Positions 1-16,000 are shown, counted from the first letter of the stretch. The stretch: 64,000 nucleotides of DNA from Patagioenas fasciata (GCF_037038585.1 NC_092523.1:46021501-46085500), one strand, 5' to 3'. The notes: generated from the sequence alone by a model not told the origin. Translations and numbers: made by a program.

Positions 1-3000
1 TAGAGGAACCTTCCTGGATAGTGCCACAACCCACATAATTTTTACCCACATTATAAAATTCATGCAACTCCTTTACATCTTCAGTCCAGAACATCACTGC
101 ACATTTCGAATGTTTTTCTCCCACCCTCCCAGGTAACTGCTAGCACCAGGCTTTGCGTATTGCTTTCTGCCAGCACAAGGAGAAGTGAAGTGAAAATATT
201 TTCATTTTGCTGTCTGGGCCATTCTCCACCTTTCAAGAGCATCTGTCAGTCATCAAATTTGTGGAAGCACACTGAACTTGATTTCATGTGAGCTGTGAAG
301 TGCTCGAACAGCTGCTTCTTCTCCTGGGAAACCTCCAGAGGAAACGGGACTCTTAGAAATTAATTCCGTAGGATGCACTCAACCTGGAACTTCCTCCTTC
401 AGATTTTTAGTTTGTTTCAAATTCATGTTTTTGTTGCTATATCAACACCTCTAAATTAAAACTTGAAGAAGCAACAATCTGGGAGTCAATTCATTCCAGC
501 TGTTAGTGGTCATTCAATTAATTCATTGCAAAAAGTGTAACACTTGAAGGCAAACTCTGAAGATCTTTGCAGGGTTTAAGACAGTGAAACTGGAAGAGAC
601 TGCTTTCAAAGAGTGTGGATGAGAAGAAGGCGAGAGATCTCACTGGCTCCAAGGGAGCGCTTCACAATCTCCTTAATGGGGTGCAGGACTGCTCTTTCAG
701 CACATATGCCTCAGAAACAGCTGGGATCTATTGACCTTTTGGGAAAAAAATCTTAAGGAGATACATGGGTAAGTAGGATAACCTTCTGGTTACACCATCA
801 TCAACACCTGAAGAATTGATTTCAAAAGGAGTTTGTTATGGGGAATGGCCAATGTCAAGGACAGAACTTTTCCAAGACCGCTGTCTAATTATTAACATGT
901 ATTTCTGGCACGTCTTGCTAACAAATAGCAGTAGCCTCATTCTTCAAGACCACTCTACCACCTTACTACCCCATTACTGCTGACTTTGTCCAAGCAGTGT
1001 CACAGGCAAGCCCATGTGATATGCCCTTGAGTCTCTACTCTCTAATCATCCAGAGTGGGGACTTGCCCAGGATGTATTGCAGCTGCTTTCCAGTCCCCAA
1101 TGTGTCTTTTCTCCCTAGGCACACAGATTATGGGGCGAGCAAAGAGCTTATTATATTCAAACCCTTGCTCCAGCACCTACTCGAGATGAGGTAGAGATGT
1201 GCTTCCAGATCAAGAAGCTGAAATCACTCCCAGATGCTGTTGTTTAGACATTGTCATTGTCACTCCCACTTCTATTTTTTATTGTGTTTGATCCATTCTA
1301 AATTGATATTGCAGTTTTTGGAAGAACAAATGTGTCTTTTTTTCTGGTTTGTTCACCTTCTCTGGACCATGGTCAGGTACAGATAATAGGTTGAACTCTC
1401 TCTTTGAATCCTTGGCTCCTCAGATGAATGCCAGAGCTCATGCTGTGTCCAGAGACACTAATTCTAGAGCTCTGGAGAGCACTGATCAGCTCCATGGTGA
1501 AACACAAAGGAATCTCCAAGCAAGAACAAGCAGTGACACTAAATCAGGCCGATCCTGGCCTGTTGAAAATCAAAAGAGTTGTGATTGGCACCTGAAATAC
1601 AAAGATATGCTGTTGAGCTCTGTGTGGTACAGAGCATCTGGAAAGTTTTCTAAAAGAGGAATTAGTCCCCTGAAGTTTATTGCACTGCAATTATGAACAA
1701 TGTAAAAGCACCTCAATAAGAGTACTAATCACTACTCCAGTGTTTGATTTTCATTCAGTAGAAAGCTACTGAACATAACATAAAAGCACACTTGGAGTTT
1801 CTTGGGAGGAACCTCTTTTCACACTGCTTCTCTTTGGCATGGTGTCTTTCAATATGATTTGCAGTATTTCCAGGCCTGTGTGTTTCATAGAAAATATAAA
1901 TACTAGATTTAGTCATGCTATCTTTTTCCTTTTTCATGAAGCTTGAAGTACCTGTTTTTCATCTATGCAAAAACTAAATTTTCTCCAAAATGTCAGGGGA
2001 AACGGGACATAAACATGAGATTTATTTTCATACGCTTCAAAAAACTGCAGCCCTCAGTTTTTTCATACATCCTGGACTCAGTACAGATTTCAAGAAGCAC
2101 CTTTTGGAACTCTATTACAGATTTTAAGAATCAGACAAAAGTTCAGCACATAAGACCAAATCTGCACCTATTTTTGTAATAAGTATATAAATCAGTTTCC
2201 TGATCTCATTAACTGCTGGAAGATGCAAAAGTAATAAATCACAGATTACACTGATTTTCCTTAACAACAGAAAGCTAGAAAGTACACTTTTGGCACAGCT
2301 ACTAATACATTAGTCCTGTTAAAACTTACAGAAGTATGTAATAGCCAAAGTACTCTGTTAACACTGAAATTCAAAGAAAGCAGCTTAAAATACTGTCACT
2401 AGAAGCATACAAATGTAAGTTGTTCACATTTTTATAGAGGTTTGGTGTGTACTACAAACATGTCCAGTCTTTTCATAATCACACAGGGTAAGGAATGGAA
2501 AGAGAAGTATACTGTATGGAAAAGGGGATGAGGGAAGGAATAGGGAAGGACTGGCCCACCTATGTGTATCCAAAGTGATGGAGCACCAGGCCAGCTACAC
2601 CTTTTTTTAATTCCTCCCCTGCTCTTGCTCAATCCTATCTACAACTTCAGTACATGACTCATCTTTAAAACTTACATTCACCTGAAGGCTTGCTTTAAGG
2701 GCTGCCTGTGAATGAAGCCATGAAATATAAAGGATGTCACATCTCACAGAAAACAGTATACAGACCACACGTGGTATATACATGTTGGAGCACAGACATA
2801 CCCTGTCCATCTGCCCAACAATTACAGTCCATGGGATTTTTAAAAGAAGTCTCGGTTGACTTCATTTAGGGTACTCTGAAATAATCCAAGATTTTGGGGC
2901 AGGTAATGAGACACAGAAGTAAATATTCTAGTATTCCGGTAAACTATGCACTCTGCTCTTTTTACTGATTGCTCTTGGAGAGATTTTATGGGAACAGATG

Positions 3001-3978
3001 ACAAGAGGCTGCTAAATTTCTGGTGAAAATCAATAGAGATTTGACACTTAGTTTCTGGGCAATCTCCCATGAAATCTTAATCAGTTCAGTGTTTGTAAAT
3101 TCATTACTGCACACAGTTGTCTCCAAGAGTGATATATACCATAAGTCGTAAAGTGTTTTTTTAAGTGAACAATTTCCAGGTGACAAAAAAGATAAGCCAA
3201 TTTTTTCGACATGTAGAAATCACACTTTAGAGAAGTCACTACGTTCCATGGTATTGAAAAATCATTCTTGTTTTGTTTTCCAGTGCAGTATCACACTGTG
3301 TGCAGTTACGAAAGCACAAAAACTCACTTCACTGCTGCTCTAGCCCACTTTCAGCTTATGGATAAAGGACAATGGCATAGAGATGAGCTGTGTATGAGCA
3401 CTAGATCTGTACATAACGTACAATCAGAAATAACCAGTATTTATAGTAAAAGATAACTAAGGAAAAGAAATATCCTACAAATCTGAAGACCACATCTTCT
3501 GTTAGTATAAAAAAGGTAAGTCTTTTTACTTGACACACACACAGAAAATTTGAATTGGTGTTTTTTTTCATGTCTCTTGTACTCTATACTTTTGTTACAT
3601 ACAAAAACTCCTGTTTAAAACTTTTCTTTGGAATTTCAAATGAAATTTTAGTTTCATGAATGTCTCTGCAACCCCAGCTTTCCTGCCTTCTCAGTCCTTT
3701 CTTATAAAATTACATTCAAAGATGCTACGGGAAAATTATTATTCTATCAGGTAACTGAATAATATACTAGCTGAGAGGGAAAGAGAACAATGACAAAACT
3801 GCTCAGCAGTGGAAAGCTCTACAGAATATAAATACCACAGAAGAAAGTTTTCAGACACCTCTTCACAAATAACTGGAAGATTATACAGTACAACTGTTAT
3901 CTCCAAATCTCAATCTAACCTGTTGACTAGATCATATTTCTGTCTGGTACCCGATATAATTTGGCACAAAATTCTTAC
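1..3978 (-). other. GUCY1B1: GUCY1B1 intron 4, partial (to window edge)
   Basis: AT-rich intron running off the left end. I looked for exon 5 (family peptide NLDALHDHLATIYPG) and did not find it. A 115-codon plus-strand open frame at 1349-1696 has no recognisable content. Nothing else seen. Confidence 0.8.
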
Positions 3979-4097
3979 CTGCAAAAACTCTCTGACATTT
4001 GAGCCCAAGACGCGTAGAATTGTATCATAACCAGATTCTTGACAAAACACAAAAAACATCTTCCCAAACATCTGAAGAATTTCCCCGGCATTTAGAT
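3979..4097 (-). CDS. GUCY1B1: GUCY1B1 coding exon 4
   Basis: 119 nt: AT completing Asn, then [20 protein letters not shown] and [19 protein letters not shown], phase 0. The acceptor is AAACTAG|AT and the donor is TTGCAG|GTAAGA. It encodes H-NOX helices lining the distal side of the heme pocket. His105 would follow in the next exon. Confidence 0.96.
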
Positions 4098-7000
4098 CTA
4101 GTTTAAACAGGAAAATATGATTCAGTCCAAACACTGCATTTCATGCACTTTATTTACTACTTCAGTCTCATATTAATAAACAAGACAGTACCTAAACTCT
4201 ACCCAGATCCAGTAGGTCAAGAATATGAGAAAAACAAGATTCAGGGTCCACATGGCAAATAATGAGTATTCAATACAGGAATTTCATTAGGTGGTAATTT
4301 ACCAATTACCACTATGACCTTGCCACATTGTGCATTTCATGAATGTATAGCATATTCCTGGCTAATTACTGATTCAGAACAAATTCATACCACACTTGGG
4401 TCTTCAGATAAAATAATTCTAATGGGCATAATCCTACCTTTTCAATTCCAGACCAGAGTTGCAATGACTGAAAATGAACGTGACCCAGATATGAAATGAG
4501 ATGTGCCCATGCCACAAATGTTTCTGTAACTCGGCATGCTTGCTCAGCAGAGAGATCAGGGATTCATTCACAGGCTGCTCTTGCAGTGGTGTTTGAAACC
4601 TGAATGTACTGGCAAGGTAGTTACAGCAGTATATTGTTACTTCATGATGGCTTGTAATACCATTCTCTAAGGACAAGGTACATTACTACAGTTTAAGGGG
4701 TATCTATGACTGGAAATACTTTGGAAGTAATAATCACTTCAAGGAATAAAAGGAATAAAAATATCTTCGATAAATTAAAAAAAAAAATCCTCTCTTCTGA
4801 GATTTTTAAAAAATTCTCTCTTTGACCAATACCCTGTTTTCACTTCCTCTGTGGTAAATCGTGTTTCTCTCTGGTACATGGATTTTTTTTGGGGGGGTGG
4901 AGGCTGTACCTTTTATGTGATGAATGGGAAAAGAAGACAGCCGCATTACTTACTAAGGACCTTGCTTGCAGCTGCAACCAGATCATAGGTTTTCGAATCA
5001 TCGTAAATTATTCTGACAAGAAACTGTCCTTCTTCATCCAGCTGTGCCTCCTTCCTAAAAAGAAAATAGAAAAACATATTTTTCTTTGAGGGAGAAGCAC
5101 TGTATCGATAAATCAATTATATATTGTTTGGTGTAAGTCTTTTAAATAAAATAAGTTTGTGGGTTGTGCCTTTCAGAAGTTACTTAAGACATAAAATTAG
5201 AAATAAATCTGTTGCATATCTCAGAGTCATTAAGGTACAATACAAATATTTCAGACCACTTGTGTTCTGAAAATAATAAATAGCTGTGAGAAAACAAGCC
5301 TTATTTTTCTCTACAGAGCCTCACAAAGAAGTTGTTGAACCAATAAAGGCAGAATTTGCAATTTAAAATAGGGGAATATCTAATGGGTCTTTAAGCACTT
5401 TTTAAGCAAGTGTTTCCATTCCTTTCAGTTTTGATTACATTTTGTTTACAAAAGGCATGGGATGTTTTTAACAAACATTTGCACCTATCTTCAAAGAGGA
5501 ATCTAAAATCCAGATGTAGATATCTAATAAAATACTTCTTTTTTTTTTTTTTTTCGGAATTCTGCACATGCCCAGCAGATAGAAGAAAAAAAAAGTATGC
5601 TAGGATTTTGTGAGGTATTTTTCTTGCACAGCACATCAGTCCTTCGTGACTGAAGTGTCAGCACTCAGCTAAAACATAATAAAAACATACATTTCGTCAC
5701 TAAAGGAAACAATTCTCAACCCCAGGTTTAAGACAAGACTTGTTTATAATAGCTGTTCACCTTCTGTGATCTCACCTGTGATGACTTTCTACAAAGATAA
5801 TGTGCTTTGCAGAAATAGTGACACAAGAGAAGACATGTAAGTATTCATGCTCTAATTTATGTGCTTAGAATGTATTTTGGCTCAGTAAAACCAATATGAT
5901 CATGGCATTGATAGTATCTTTGCAGGTGGAGGGTCACAGCTACTGTATCAAAAGAAAAAATACCCCAATCTCCAGAGGTCCCTTGCAACCTCAACCATTC
6001 TGTGATTCATGTAGTCACGGCTCTCTGCTGCAGAACACTTCAAAAAGACAAAAGAAAGGCAAAGAGGTAGGAAAGCCTAGAAGAGAATGAATCACATCTT
6101 CTCATGTTACAGACACACAAAAAAATAGTATAGGGAGATGTTCTTCAGTTTTTTCTTAGAATTAGAAAAAAATATTAAAAAGACAGACGATGAAGTATTT
6201 TTTTATAAAAAGCTAAGCATATGCCTTGCCAATCAAAATACTCAACTCAGGACTGAAATAATTTTTTTTTTAATGTACAACTGAAAGAGAACCATGAGTA
6301 AAAAATATTTACTAGTACCATGGTAGTGAAGGGCTTTCATCAGAGTAGGACAGAAACGCTTCTTGAGATAAGACTTGAAACATACAGTTCAGGAGCGAAT
6401 ATCCCTAACTGCTCTAAATTTTTAATGGTCATCAGAGGAATTTTGTACCCATAAAAAGTGGATTCTAAATCTGCTATGTAAAATCCGACATCCTCTTTTA
6501 CATCTCCATCATCACAACATAATCAACCATCAGTCAAAATTAAAGTCTTTGACTGAAACTTAGATTCTAATTTTCTAGAGCTGGCATAATTTATTTTCAA
6601 AATAAAATAATACCAAGTAATAATGCCTGCACAACAATTCAAGCATTTACAGTTGTAGTGGAATTAGCCAGCCATACAAACAGAAACATTTTCTGCATTA
6701 CTCAAAGGGGAGAGAGGTCTGAGAATTAAGAGCACTTGTTCATCTTAAAACTGCTACATGGCATGTAGTATTGCTGATAAGGCCTGATTCCAATCTCACA
6801 TGGTAGTATCCTATTGACCTAAATAAAATTACTTGTCATTTAGCCCTCCAAATAGTAATCATCAGCCTTTGATAAAATGTTCACTTATCAATGGAAGTCT
6901 GGAACCCATTGTTTTTTTTCCTTTTCATCTTCCTTTAATCTTGCTCATCAAATTCTTATTGCTGACCAAAAATTATACTATACTGTTTTCACATTTCAAA

Positions 7001-10000
7001 AATATATCTACTTTTTAAAAATTAATTAATTAATTAAGTCTTGTAACTGCCACTCATCACATACATTTTATACTTACTCTATGAATCAGCATCATGAGCT
7101 AAAAACAAGCAAACCAACTTTCCCACAGTAATACGACAAGGCTACAGGGGACATGAAACTAACCAGCCTATATAACTCTACATAAAGGGAACATAATTCT
7201 CTATTCAATGGCATGAAAAACATAATGTGCTGGGTTTTTTTCTTAAACTCTTTGGGAACTTCCCAAAAGGAATGAAAGAATGGACACTAGCAATCAGGGC
7301 AAAACTGGCTGCAAGAGTGTCTCAGAGATACAAAAGGGTCAAGTACAGTATTATCTTTTTAAAATAATCAATTACAATAATTTGTTCAGTACTTGAAGAA
7401 AGAGTATGTTTATAAAGTAGCAAGCAGGAATGGTATACATACACACAGTCTCCTAAACAACCATCATTTTCATACTCCAAAATAGTACTTCTCATCCTCT
7501 TCCCCGACCATTTACTGTAAGTTTCAGATCAGCCTTTAGGATACCAAGTCTCACAGACTCCTGAAAACAGCTCCCATGCCACATATTCCTACTTTTCCTA
7601 AGTAGGGGAGCTGGGAAATGTTGTCTTGAAGCATATGAGGTCAGTGAGGGACAAGAAGGTAGAGTGTACATTTCCTAAGAACTGAACAGAAATTAATATG
7701 AGAAAAGAAAACTGTCTTGATTCTTTGATTCTCATAACATGCCATGTAACTGGAAGTCAGATACAGTTTGAAGGGAAGTCTGCAAAGCATGAGCAAACTT
7801 TCCCACATCTCTGATACACACTGTGCTTTCTCTTCATCTCTCTGATCTCAGCCAAACCACAAAGGATAACACGAACATCTGTAAAAGCAATTAAAATGCT
7901 CAAAACCACCACATAATTGCACAATTCAGTAGACACAGATTTTATGTGTGAGAATTTTCTGTATTAAAAAATTGACCCGGTTTGATAATGCTGATGTCTC
8001 TTTCCAAACTTCTTGCATCTCTTTCCAGTTACATTGACTGGAACTTCTCCTATTTCTTTCTCTGTGCCAAGCCATGCTTCCTTTCTTCTTACTTAATTGT
8101 CTCTAGTTTACTTTGTCAAAGTTTTAATCATTGCCTACATATTTGTTTTTCTGGGTTATTTTTTGTCCTGGATGGACTTCCCTGTCTGCTTTCATTGCCT
8201 GGTCACAGAAGTTGCTGTGCCTTCAGAACAACAGGTAGCCAGAGAGTGGCTGAGGACAGGACAGGCAGTTCAATGAAGCCAGCTGAAGCCTCTCCCTGCC
8301 TCCAGTGGGTCTGCAGTTTCTGAAGCCTTTCTGCCTCCCTCTGTAACCTGACAGTGCTGAGAACTTGAAAAAGTCTTTCCCTCTGAAATATTTCAGCAGC
8401 CTTAAGACTACATGTGATGGGGAAATGCTGCTGTAAGCTTACCCAAAATGGCCAATGCAATGTGAAAACACTCCTATTTTTACAGAGGCACTCATCCTTC
8501 AGCAAGTCTACAAAACTGCAGGTCCTCTAACAAACTTGTTTGAGAGAGCACAGCATCACAGCTGTCAGCACCAGAGAGGCTGACCAGGATGTGGTCACCA
8601 GCAGTCCAGGAAACAGAACAAAGTCGCTGAAATAATAATGGGCAAACCCTAAACTGTTTCCTCATGGCTGCTGTCTTCTCACCTAATTACCTGACCCTTA
8701 CCTAATCTATCAAACCTGTCTGCATTTACACTGAGGAACTGCTTCTAAAACAAGGGGGAAATGAAAACATATATGCGAGTGTTATGAAAACTGTTATAAG
8801 TAATGCTAAAAGTGAGACTACTCTGTCAGTTTTGTGAAGCCGCTGTGGCTGGGTGTCCATCACTGGTAATTCCTCCAGTGTGACATTGCTGTTTTTAAAT
8901 CCGCAACCTATAAGTACCACGTATGAAAATAAACTTGCCTCTGTGAAACAACAAGGTACAGTTACAAATCTGGGTATGTGAATTTTAAAAGACCAGAAAG
9001 CTGCAACTGTTCTTATCTGAACAGCTTCCCTCTCCTGGCTGGTTCACGAGCTGGGATAGAACTACAATATAACATGGCATCCTTAGATGCAAAGAATTTA
9101 CATTTGGCTGATCATATTTCATGGAAAATTTCATAACCCGTAACTTCATGAAAAACTGTGGCATCTCCCTTGAAATGTTTTGCTGCAGTCTTTATTCCCA
9201 GTTTTTGACCAGATAAAATTATGGGACTAAACTAGCATAGCGCTAATGTTTTCTGCCAACTGTGGTGTTTGATCACAAAGTCATTAACAGTAATAACATG
9301 TTGGTGGTTTTCTTAAGGGCTTGACTGGAAATGAGTCAAAAGCAACAAGCTCTGGCAAATTCCCAAGCCCTGTTTAATTCTTTAGAGAAGTAGCTGTACT
9401 ACAGTAGCAAACTTTTAACTTTTATATGGCCTTTCTTTCATAATAACTTCTATGTCAAATAGAACAGAATTTACAATTAATGTCTCATTTACGTTTCTAG
9501 AGACAAAAAAAAAAAAAAAGCTGTGCTTTGCTCCCCAGTAAGTTTACATTCAAAATGTTAAAAATAAAAAGGATTTGAATGCTCTTGCCCGAATGGACTC
9601 CTATTGTCAGCACATGGGATGTAATATTTCATGATTCAAAAATTACATCCTATGTTATGCCTGTCCTAACTGCTACAGTCTGGCAGCCCTTTTTTATTTA
9701 CTCTAGACTAATTTTGAATTGTGGGAAACAAATATTTCAGCCCAGACTTTTCCAAAATGCCTTTGTTTTCCTCCAGAATGTTTATATTATCCAGGTTAAT
9801 GAGAGGAAGTTTACTTGGGAAAAAAGAACCTTAAACATTGCACCATGGAAAATAGCACAGCTATAGAGAGAGGCCATTTTTCACGTACAGGTTTGACATT
9901 GAAACCAATGGAAAAATTCCTATGAAGTACATCAAAGCAAGACCAAGACTTAAAGCAGCCTTTCCTCCATCAGTCATGCTGACAGACCCCAAACTGTTGT

Positions 10001-13000
10001 TGGTCTATCAGCACATAATAGTGTTACAGGTGATACCATGCGCATACAATAGGACCTTCGAAAATCTTTCCCATTGTGAAACTAGTTTAGTATTTGAAAA
10101 CACACTACTAATGTTCACAGGTAATGTTAATAATTCACAGATGAAATGTTAAGTGTGGACAAACATTCCAACAAAAACCATTCTTAAAATCCGAACAGAT
10201 GTTGCACTGCAGAATTTTAAACTGCAGATTGCACACATTTTTATTTCAGAGGACATACTTACTCTGTTTTGATGTAACAAAGATTTCTTTTGCCATCTTT
10301 AGAGATTTTAGAGACAACATAGTTGGACCATGTCAGGTTGGTCTTACTTACATAGCCTACTCTGCACAAAACAGATTTCATTGTAGTTTTGCAGACAGAC
10401 AGTAGCATTTAAAAGGAAATTGAATAAATCACAATCAAGAAGGAGGTTGCTGCTGTCAGAACTTTCTTATTCATGTGAAGTTGTACTTGCTGCACTGTCT
10501 CTGTAGTCAGCCATAAAGCTGGAATTAAAAAAAAAATAAATTTACAGAAAAAGAGCCCTTCCCATTAGAGACCTCTGCATGCAGTAAATATTGAGAAAAT
10601 GTCATGGATACAAACAGTCAAAAGGGATGAAAACAAGACTGCAAGGAACAATGACTTTGTATCCTGAAGATACACAGGCTTCTCTGTGATACAGCAACAT
10701 TATTTTTCAGAAGCTTCTAGTTATCACTTTAACAGATGATCTAGGGTCCCAAAAGCACAACTGGATCTCTTCCTCTCCAAACTCCAGTCCCAAGCACATG
10801 CCCTGGGTGTGTCACCTTGGACACACCACAACAGCAGCTACTTCCAAGACCACCTCTAGGACTTCTTCCATGATTGGTATTGTTTCTGCTGGGACTTGTG
10901 CCACCATTGTGCTTAACTACTCCTGGTGTACGAAGGATGGAAAAAGTGCTCATTAAATTGAAGAGACCAGTCAAAACAATCTTAATGACAAAATAACACT
11001 ACTGCACTTAGGAACCCAGCATGGTTCTGATCTCACTGATAGGAGCATGTCAAGTTTAATTCTGTTCCAAGAGCAACACCATTAAGCAGAATTACATGTG
11101 TCAGAGCTAAAGATGGTATCAGTGAAACCAGAATCATCATCTTTGCAACTCTTTTACATTAAAATGGCAAACTCACTGCTCATTATATTACTTCACAGAT
11201 GGTTTGTGTTTTCAAAATGTTTCTCATTTTTTTTTCATGTATTTCACAAAGACACTTTGCTAAAAGTTATTAAAAATATTGAAATACTCTTCTCACTCCT
11301 CCAAAAAGGAAAACAAACCAAAACATAATAGACTTGTACATGTTGTGGATGGTCAGAGATATTTTAAAACATCCAGCTGGGAAAAACATAAATTATATTA
11401 AGTTACAAGATTAAAGAAAATTGGGAATCTGTCCAGGAAAATGACATTTGGGGTAAAGTAAATAGGTGTATTTATAGACTTCAGAGCTCTGAGCTATTTC
11501 CCAGTTTTACAGGCTGGATATGATAGTGTTTAATGTAGGTTTTCAAAATAAGATAATCCTAGAAAATACAGTTAACAAATGTACAAGTTCTTTGCTACTA
11601 CTCCAAACACTAAAAATATTTTTTTAAATACAAAGCTAGTATTATTTTGCTTCATTTTACACAAGTGGACTAAAAGGAATGGTATTTACAAAATACTCTT
11701 CTAAGTATTTCATTTATAAGAGTGAGCGATGTTTCTAACACCTGGTATCCTGACAGGTCTAAAAGCACTTCCCAATCTTGGGAAGACTGCAAAGTACCTG
11801 AGAGATGCTGCAGGAACACTCACAACATTTTTCACAAAATGCCACTATTTCCTTTCAGCTAAGCCTTTCCCAGAAAACTAGAGAATTTGGCACCACACAG
11901 TTTAAACTCCTGACCTTCAAGCAGATCCTTCCGCTGTGAGGAACTGAAGGAGCAGGAAGTGTAGTGGCCTGACCCTATAAATCTTGTGAACATTAACCTC
12001 CAGACCCACAAAGAGCCATCCATTCAGCAACAGTTTTAAAGAAAACTTTAAAAAAAATGCTTAGAACTTTGGAATACTATGGAATAAGGACTTAGAAACA
12101 AAACCAACAATAAGTGTCCCTACTTAATGCCACTTTCTAGATAAATACTCGTTAATGTTAAAGAGGTGTATGGATTAAAAAAAAAAAAAAAAATCTACTG
12201 TCCTTTCACTACTAATGGATTTCCAAAGTCTCTTTCTGACATCTATTTATAACTAATCTGTATTTTTTCGAAGTTGTTACAAGATTGATTGAACAGAACA
12301 CTCCATCTTCAGCACTGGGGAAACCCACATGGTGCTATGGAGGCTGCAATAAATCAGTTTTAATGTTTTTCCACCAACCGCTGCAATTAGTTATAACTGA
12401 ATCCTACATGATCCAAAGTAAGTCTGGACTTCCAATCTAAAACTCCAGTGAATAGTCTGTTTTTTCATTAGCGTTCATGGTGAGAAGACAATTAAGATAA
12501 TTAACACAGTATGTCTACAACCTTTTTGAGCATGAAAAACCCCAGTAATTTCAGGTAAACTGTAAAGTAAGTATTCTTTATAATAAATTAGTCGTGGGCT
12601 GTGAAAGGGAAATACTGAGCAAGCTCATAGCAGTTTAACAAAGCAGGAGAGATGATTCACACAGGGCTGATTACCACCACTGCAATATAGAGCTACACAT
12701 GTCTATGTGGTAAAATCCTGTCCTGGTTTTGTTAAAAAACAAGTTTCTCTTTTAGTGAATTTGCCTGTCAGCTAAAGCTTTCATATTAGCTGCATTTTCC
12801 TGGAGAACCAGATACATGTTTTGGTAAACATAGCAATGGAATGCTAACTTATTGATAATGACAGATTCACATCTCGCGAGAGGGGCAACAAGAAACAGGT
12901 GACCAAGAAACTGACCAACGGTGTATAACATTCCATTCACGTAAATACTTCATATAAAAGCGGGAGATCACGAGGATCTCGTCCTCTTTGCCCTTTTTTG

Positions 13001-16000
13001 CCTTCTTTTCCCTTCTGCTTATGGCCGACATTAGGAGAGGACCTTGTTAGTCGTCCCTGCAAACTGAGACCTAGTGAGAGACTGAATCCAGCTCTGGTTG
13101 GTTGCAGAGTCTAATCAGGACTTTGGGTGCCAGCTCTGCAGTTGCTGAGACTTTCAAGATTGGTTTTGTATATTTTGTATTATTTTCTCTATTCTTACTA
13201 ATAGCATTAGTAAAACATTTTTAATTTTTCCAACTCTTCTCTCTCTGTCCTTCTTTCCCTGCCAATCGCCTGTCCTGAGTGGGAAGGGGGAGAGGGAGGG
13301 GAAGAAGAGGGAAGTGGGGGGAAAGAGGAGGTTAACAATACATCTGCCAGGGTTTTATTGCCACCCCGCAATCTTAACCCTCGACAAATCCATAAACCAC
13401 TCCTTAGCCACCTGGAGATTTTTACAGTTCCTGGGAAGAGACATACGTAAGAAAGGAATAGGAAAGCCAGAAATCTGATGGGAGAAATCCCAAAGGCATT
13501 AATAGGATCCAAAAAAATTGAAGTTCTAGGTAGGCACAGCCAAACCTATGCTTAGAAGTTTAAAAGGAGTTTGGCGCCAAGTTTGTCTTGCAATCAGCCC
13601 TTGTTGAGAAATACAAGAAACTGGAAGAGCCTCTCATTTGCTTCAGCTACACAATACCTAACCGAAATGCCACACCTCACATTTTGTACAGATCTTTGAT
13701 TCTTATCTCCTATTTAGTTTACATTTTTATTGCCCAGGCCACATTGTAGTTACGTAGACATGACATTCACATGCCTATACATACACATATAAATAAACAA
13801 ATATAGTTTCTCCAAAAACTTTACATTCTAAGCTGATGATTATCCACCTTCTCTCGTAGCAGAAGTGACATGGTTACCACTGTAGACAGATTGGTATAAA
13901 CTATGGTGCTGGTTTACATGCTTTTTAAAGGGTTGCTATGTATGTAGAAACTACAGCCAGCTGAAAACTTAGAAAAGATGGTGTTTTCCAGAATTATTAT
14001 GAAGAAGCCAAACAAGTGTCTCATAAAGGGACACAAGCATTTTATCAGCTTTTTTTTGTTGTTTTGTGAAAGTAGGAGAGATGGACTGAGGTACCGCTCA
14101 TAGTGACACGACTGAAGTTTGCTCCAAGCCACATGTCCCTGGCTCACCCCGAGCCTGCACGACACAACCCACCAGTTGCCCCATGAGCCCACAGAACCTG
14201 CTCCTCTACCTCCAGGCTACCAGTTCTTTCCATACTGACACTAGACTCTACTCAGCCCTCGCACAACTATTCTGTATTTAATTTTATTCCATTCATCAAT
14301 ATGTAACCTGAGGCTTGAGGTTACAGCATAGTTTTCTAATCTAATTTCTAACTTTACAGCAGTGTTCAAATCCAGCTCTGAGACAGAATTATTCCTTTGT
14401 AACAAGCATTCCTGTGGAATTGATCCCTATACTTACTTGCATGCACGAGCATTAATTAGCTCTCCAACAAGAGGTTAATTATACCATTTCCATTTTAAGC
14501 AGGCAAGACTACCACAGATCAGAAAGGTTTCATTAACTTTGTGTGCTCAGTTTGAGACAGGTGGACCTGTTTTTTCAAGGTACTCAGCACTTTCTATGCT
14601 CAAAACACAGCTTTCCTGGACCTTACATGCCACCAGCATCAGACCTACAACTTACCTGAATTCCTAGACCTCTTAAGAGCTTACTGTTGCCACTTGTAAC
14701 AACAGTCTGTCATTACAGCTTTTGTGTGATTTCTGAAAAGGCCAACAATAGTATAATATGAATTATTATTACATCTCAACATTGCGCTAAGCAACAGTAA
14801 CAGGCCAAAACCTTGATTTTTACACGATTTTTCAAAAAATGTAAATTGTGTTTTGCCAAGGTGACATTCTTAATTCAGTATACAGACACAATAAGTCAAG
14901 CTAGTGCCTTTATTCTGCAGCTACAAAAGATTTTCTATTATCTGCTTTGTTCAAGAAGCATAAAAAGGTACAGTTTTTGCTATGCCAGAAATTCCCAGGA
15001 ACCAATGTGAGTTTCAAAAAAGTCTAATTCTGTCCCCTGTAAAAAAAGAGTAAAACATACTCTTAAAGGCAGAGTTGAGTAGATTTGCTATTCTATTATT
15101 TGATTTTATATTTTTTACTATTTTGGAATATAGCTGCAAATAAAATTAATCAGAATATCACATTCCGTCAATGAGTTCATAAATATCTAAATTCTAGTGA
15201 AAGTCAGTGGCAGACATTTTTAAATGCATAAATGAATAAAAGCATTTACTTCTCCTAATTTAACTGGCAACCTGCAACAACAGTGATGTCCCTCACTGCT
15301 AGGAATGCCTTTGAAAAGTCACCCAATGAGCATGTATTCTTAAATCACCTACATTTTACTGCAAAAGCCACACGGAGTTACTAAAGTCTGACCTATGTTA
15401 ACTATTACCAACATGATGCACAAGTTTCTGTGTCTGTTTTGTTTTCTCAAGGCAAGTGATAGCCCTACAGCTTATCTCCATCCCCAAAATTGTACAGGGT
15501 TTTCCACCACTTCAGTTGAACCCAACTTGAAACTGAGAAGAGATGCTTTCCACTTAGGTTGCACCAGGATAATTTCTCAACCTGCCATGTTTCATAGTTA
15601 TAGAAAACAAATTCTGATAAGTCAACTAGCCTGGAGCTTTGGTAGGTGATAATCTGTGAAGTTTGGGGCAGAACAACAACACTTTCCTTCCTCATTGGAC
15701 AAGTGATATATTTTTGCTCTTCTTTCATGTGCACTTTACATGGATCCATGTAAAGTTTGTGCTACCCAGTGGGCTCCCCAGAGCTGGAGTCTTGGCAGGT
15801 AATAGCATGTGTGGACAGCACACACCAGCCTAACCCACCCAAAAAGGAGGACAAAAAAGGACAAAGGCAGGATAATGCCTTAATTCTTTGCTATGCATAG
15901 AGTACCACGAAAATAAGATTATTGCCTTCTGCATTCCACACTGAGGTACAGCCAGCAAAGGATATGTGGCTCTTGGGGTACAAAATGCCTATTTTGCTAC

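Noticed and set aside
1349-1696. 115-codon plus-strand open frame
   Set aside because: No recognisable family, no CpG promoter or convincing exon pair, and it lies inside GUCY1B1 intron 4.
1-3978. Search for GUCY1B1 exon 5 with the heme-ligand histidine
   Set aside because: No sequence matching the expected peptide was found on the minus strand, so exon 5 is placed outside the window.
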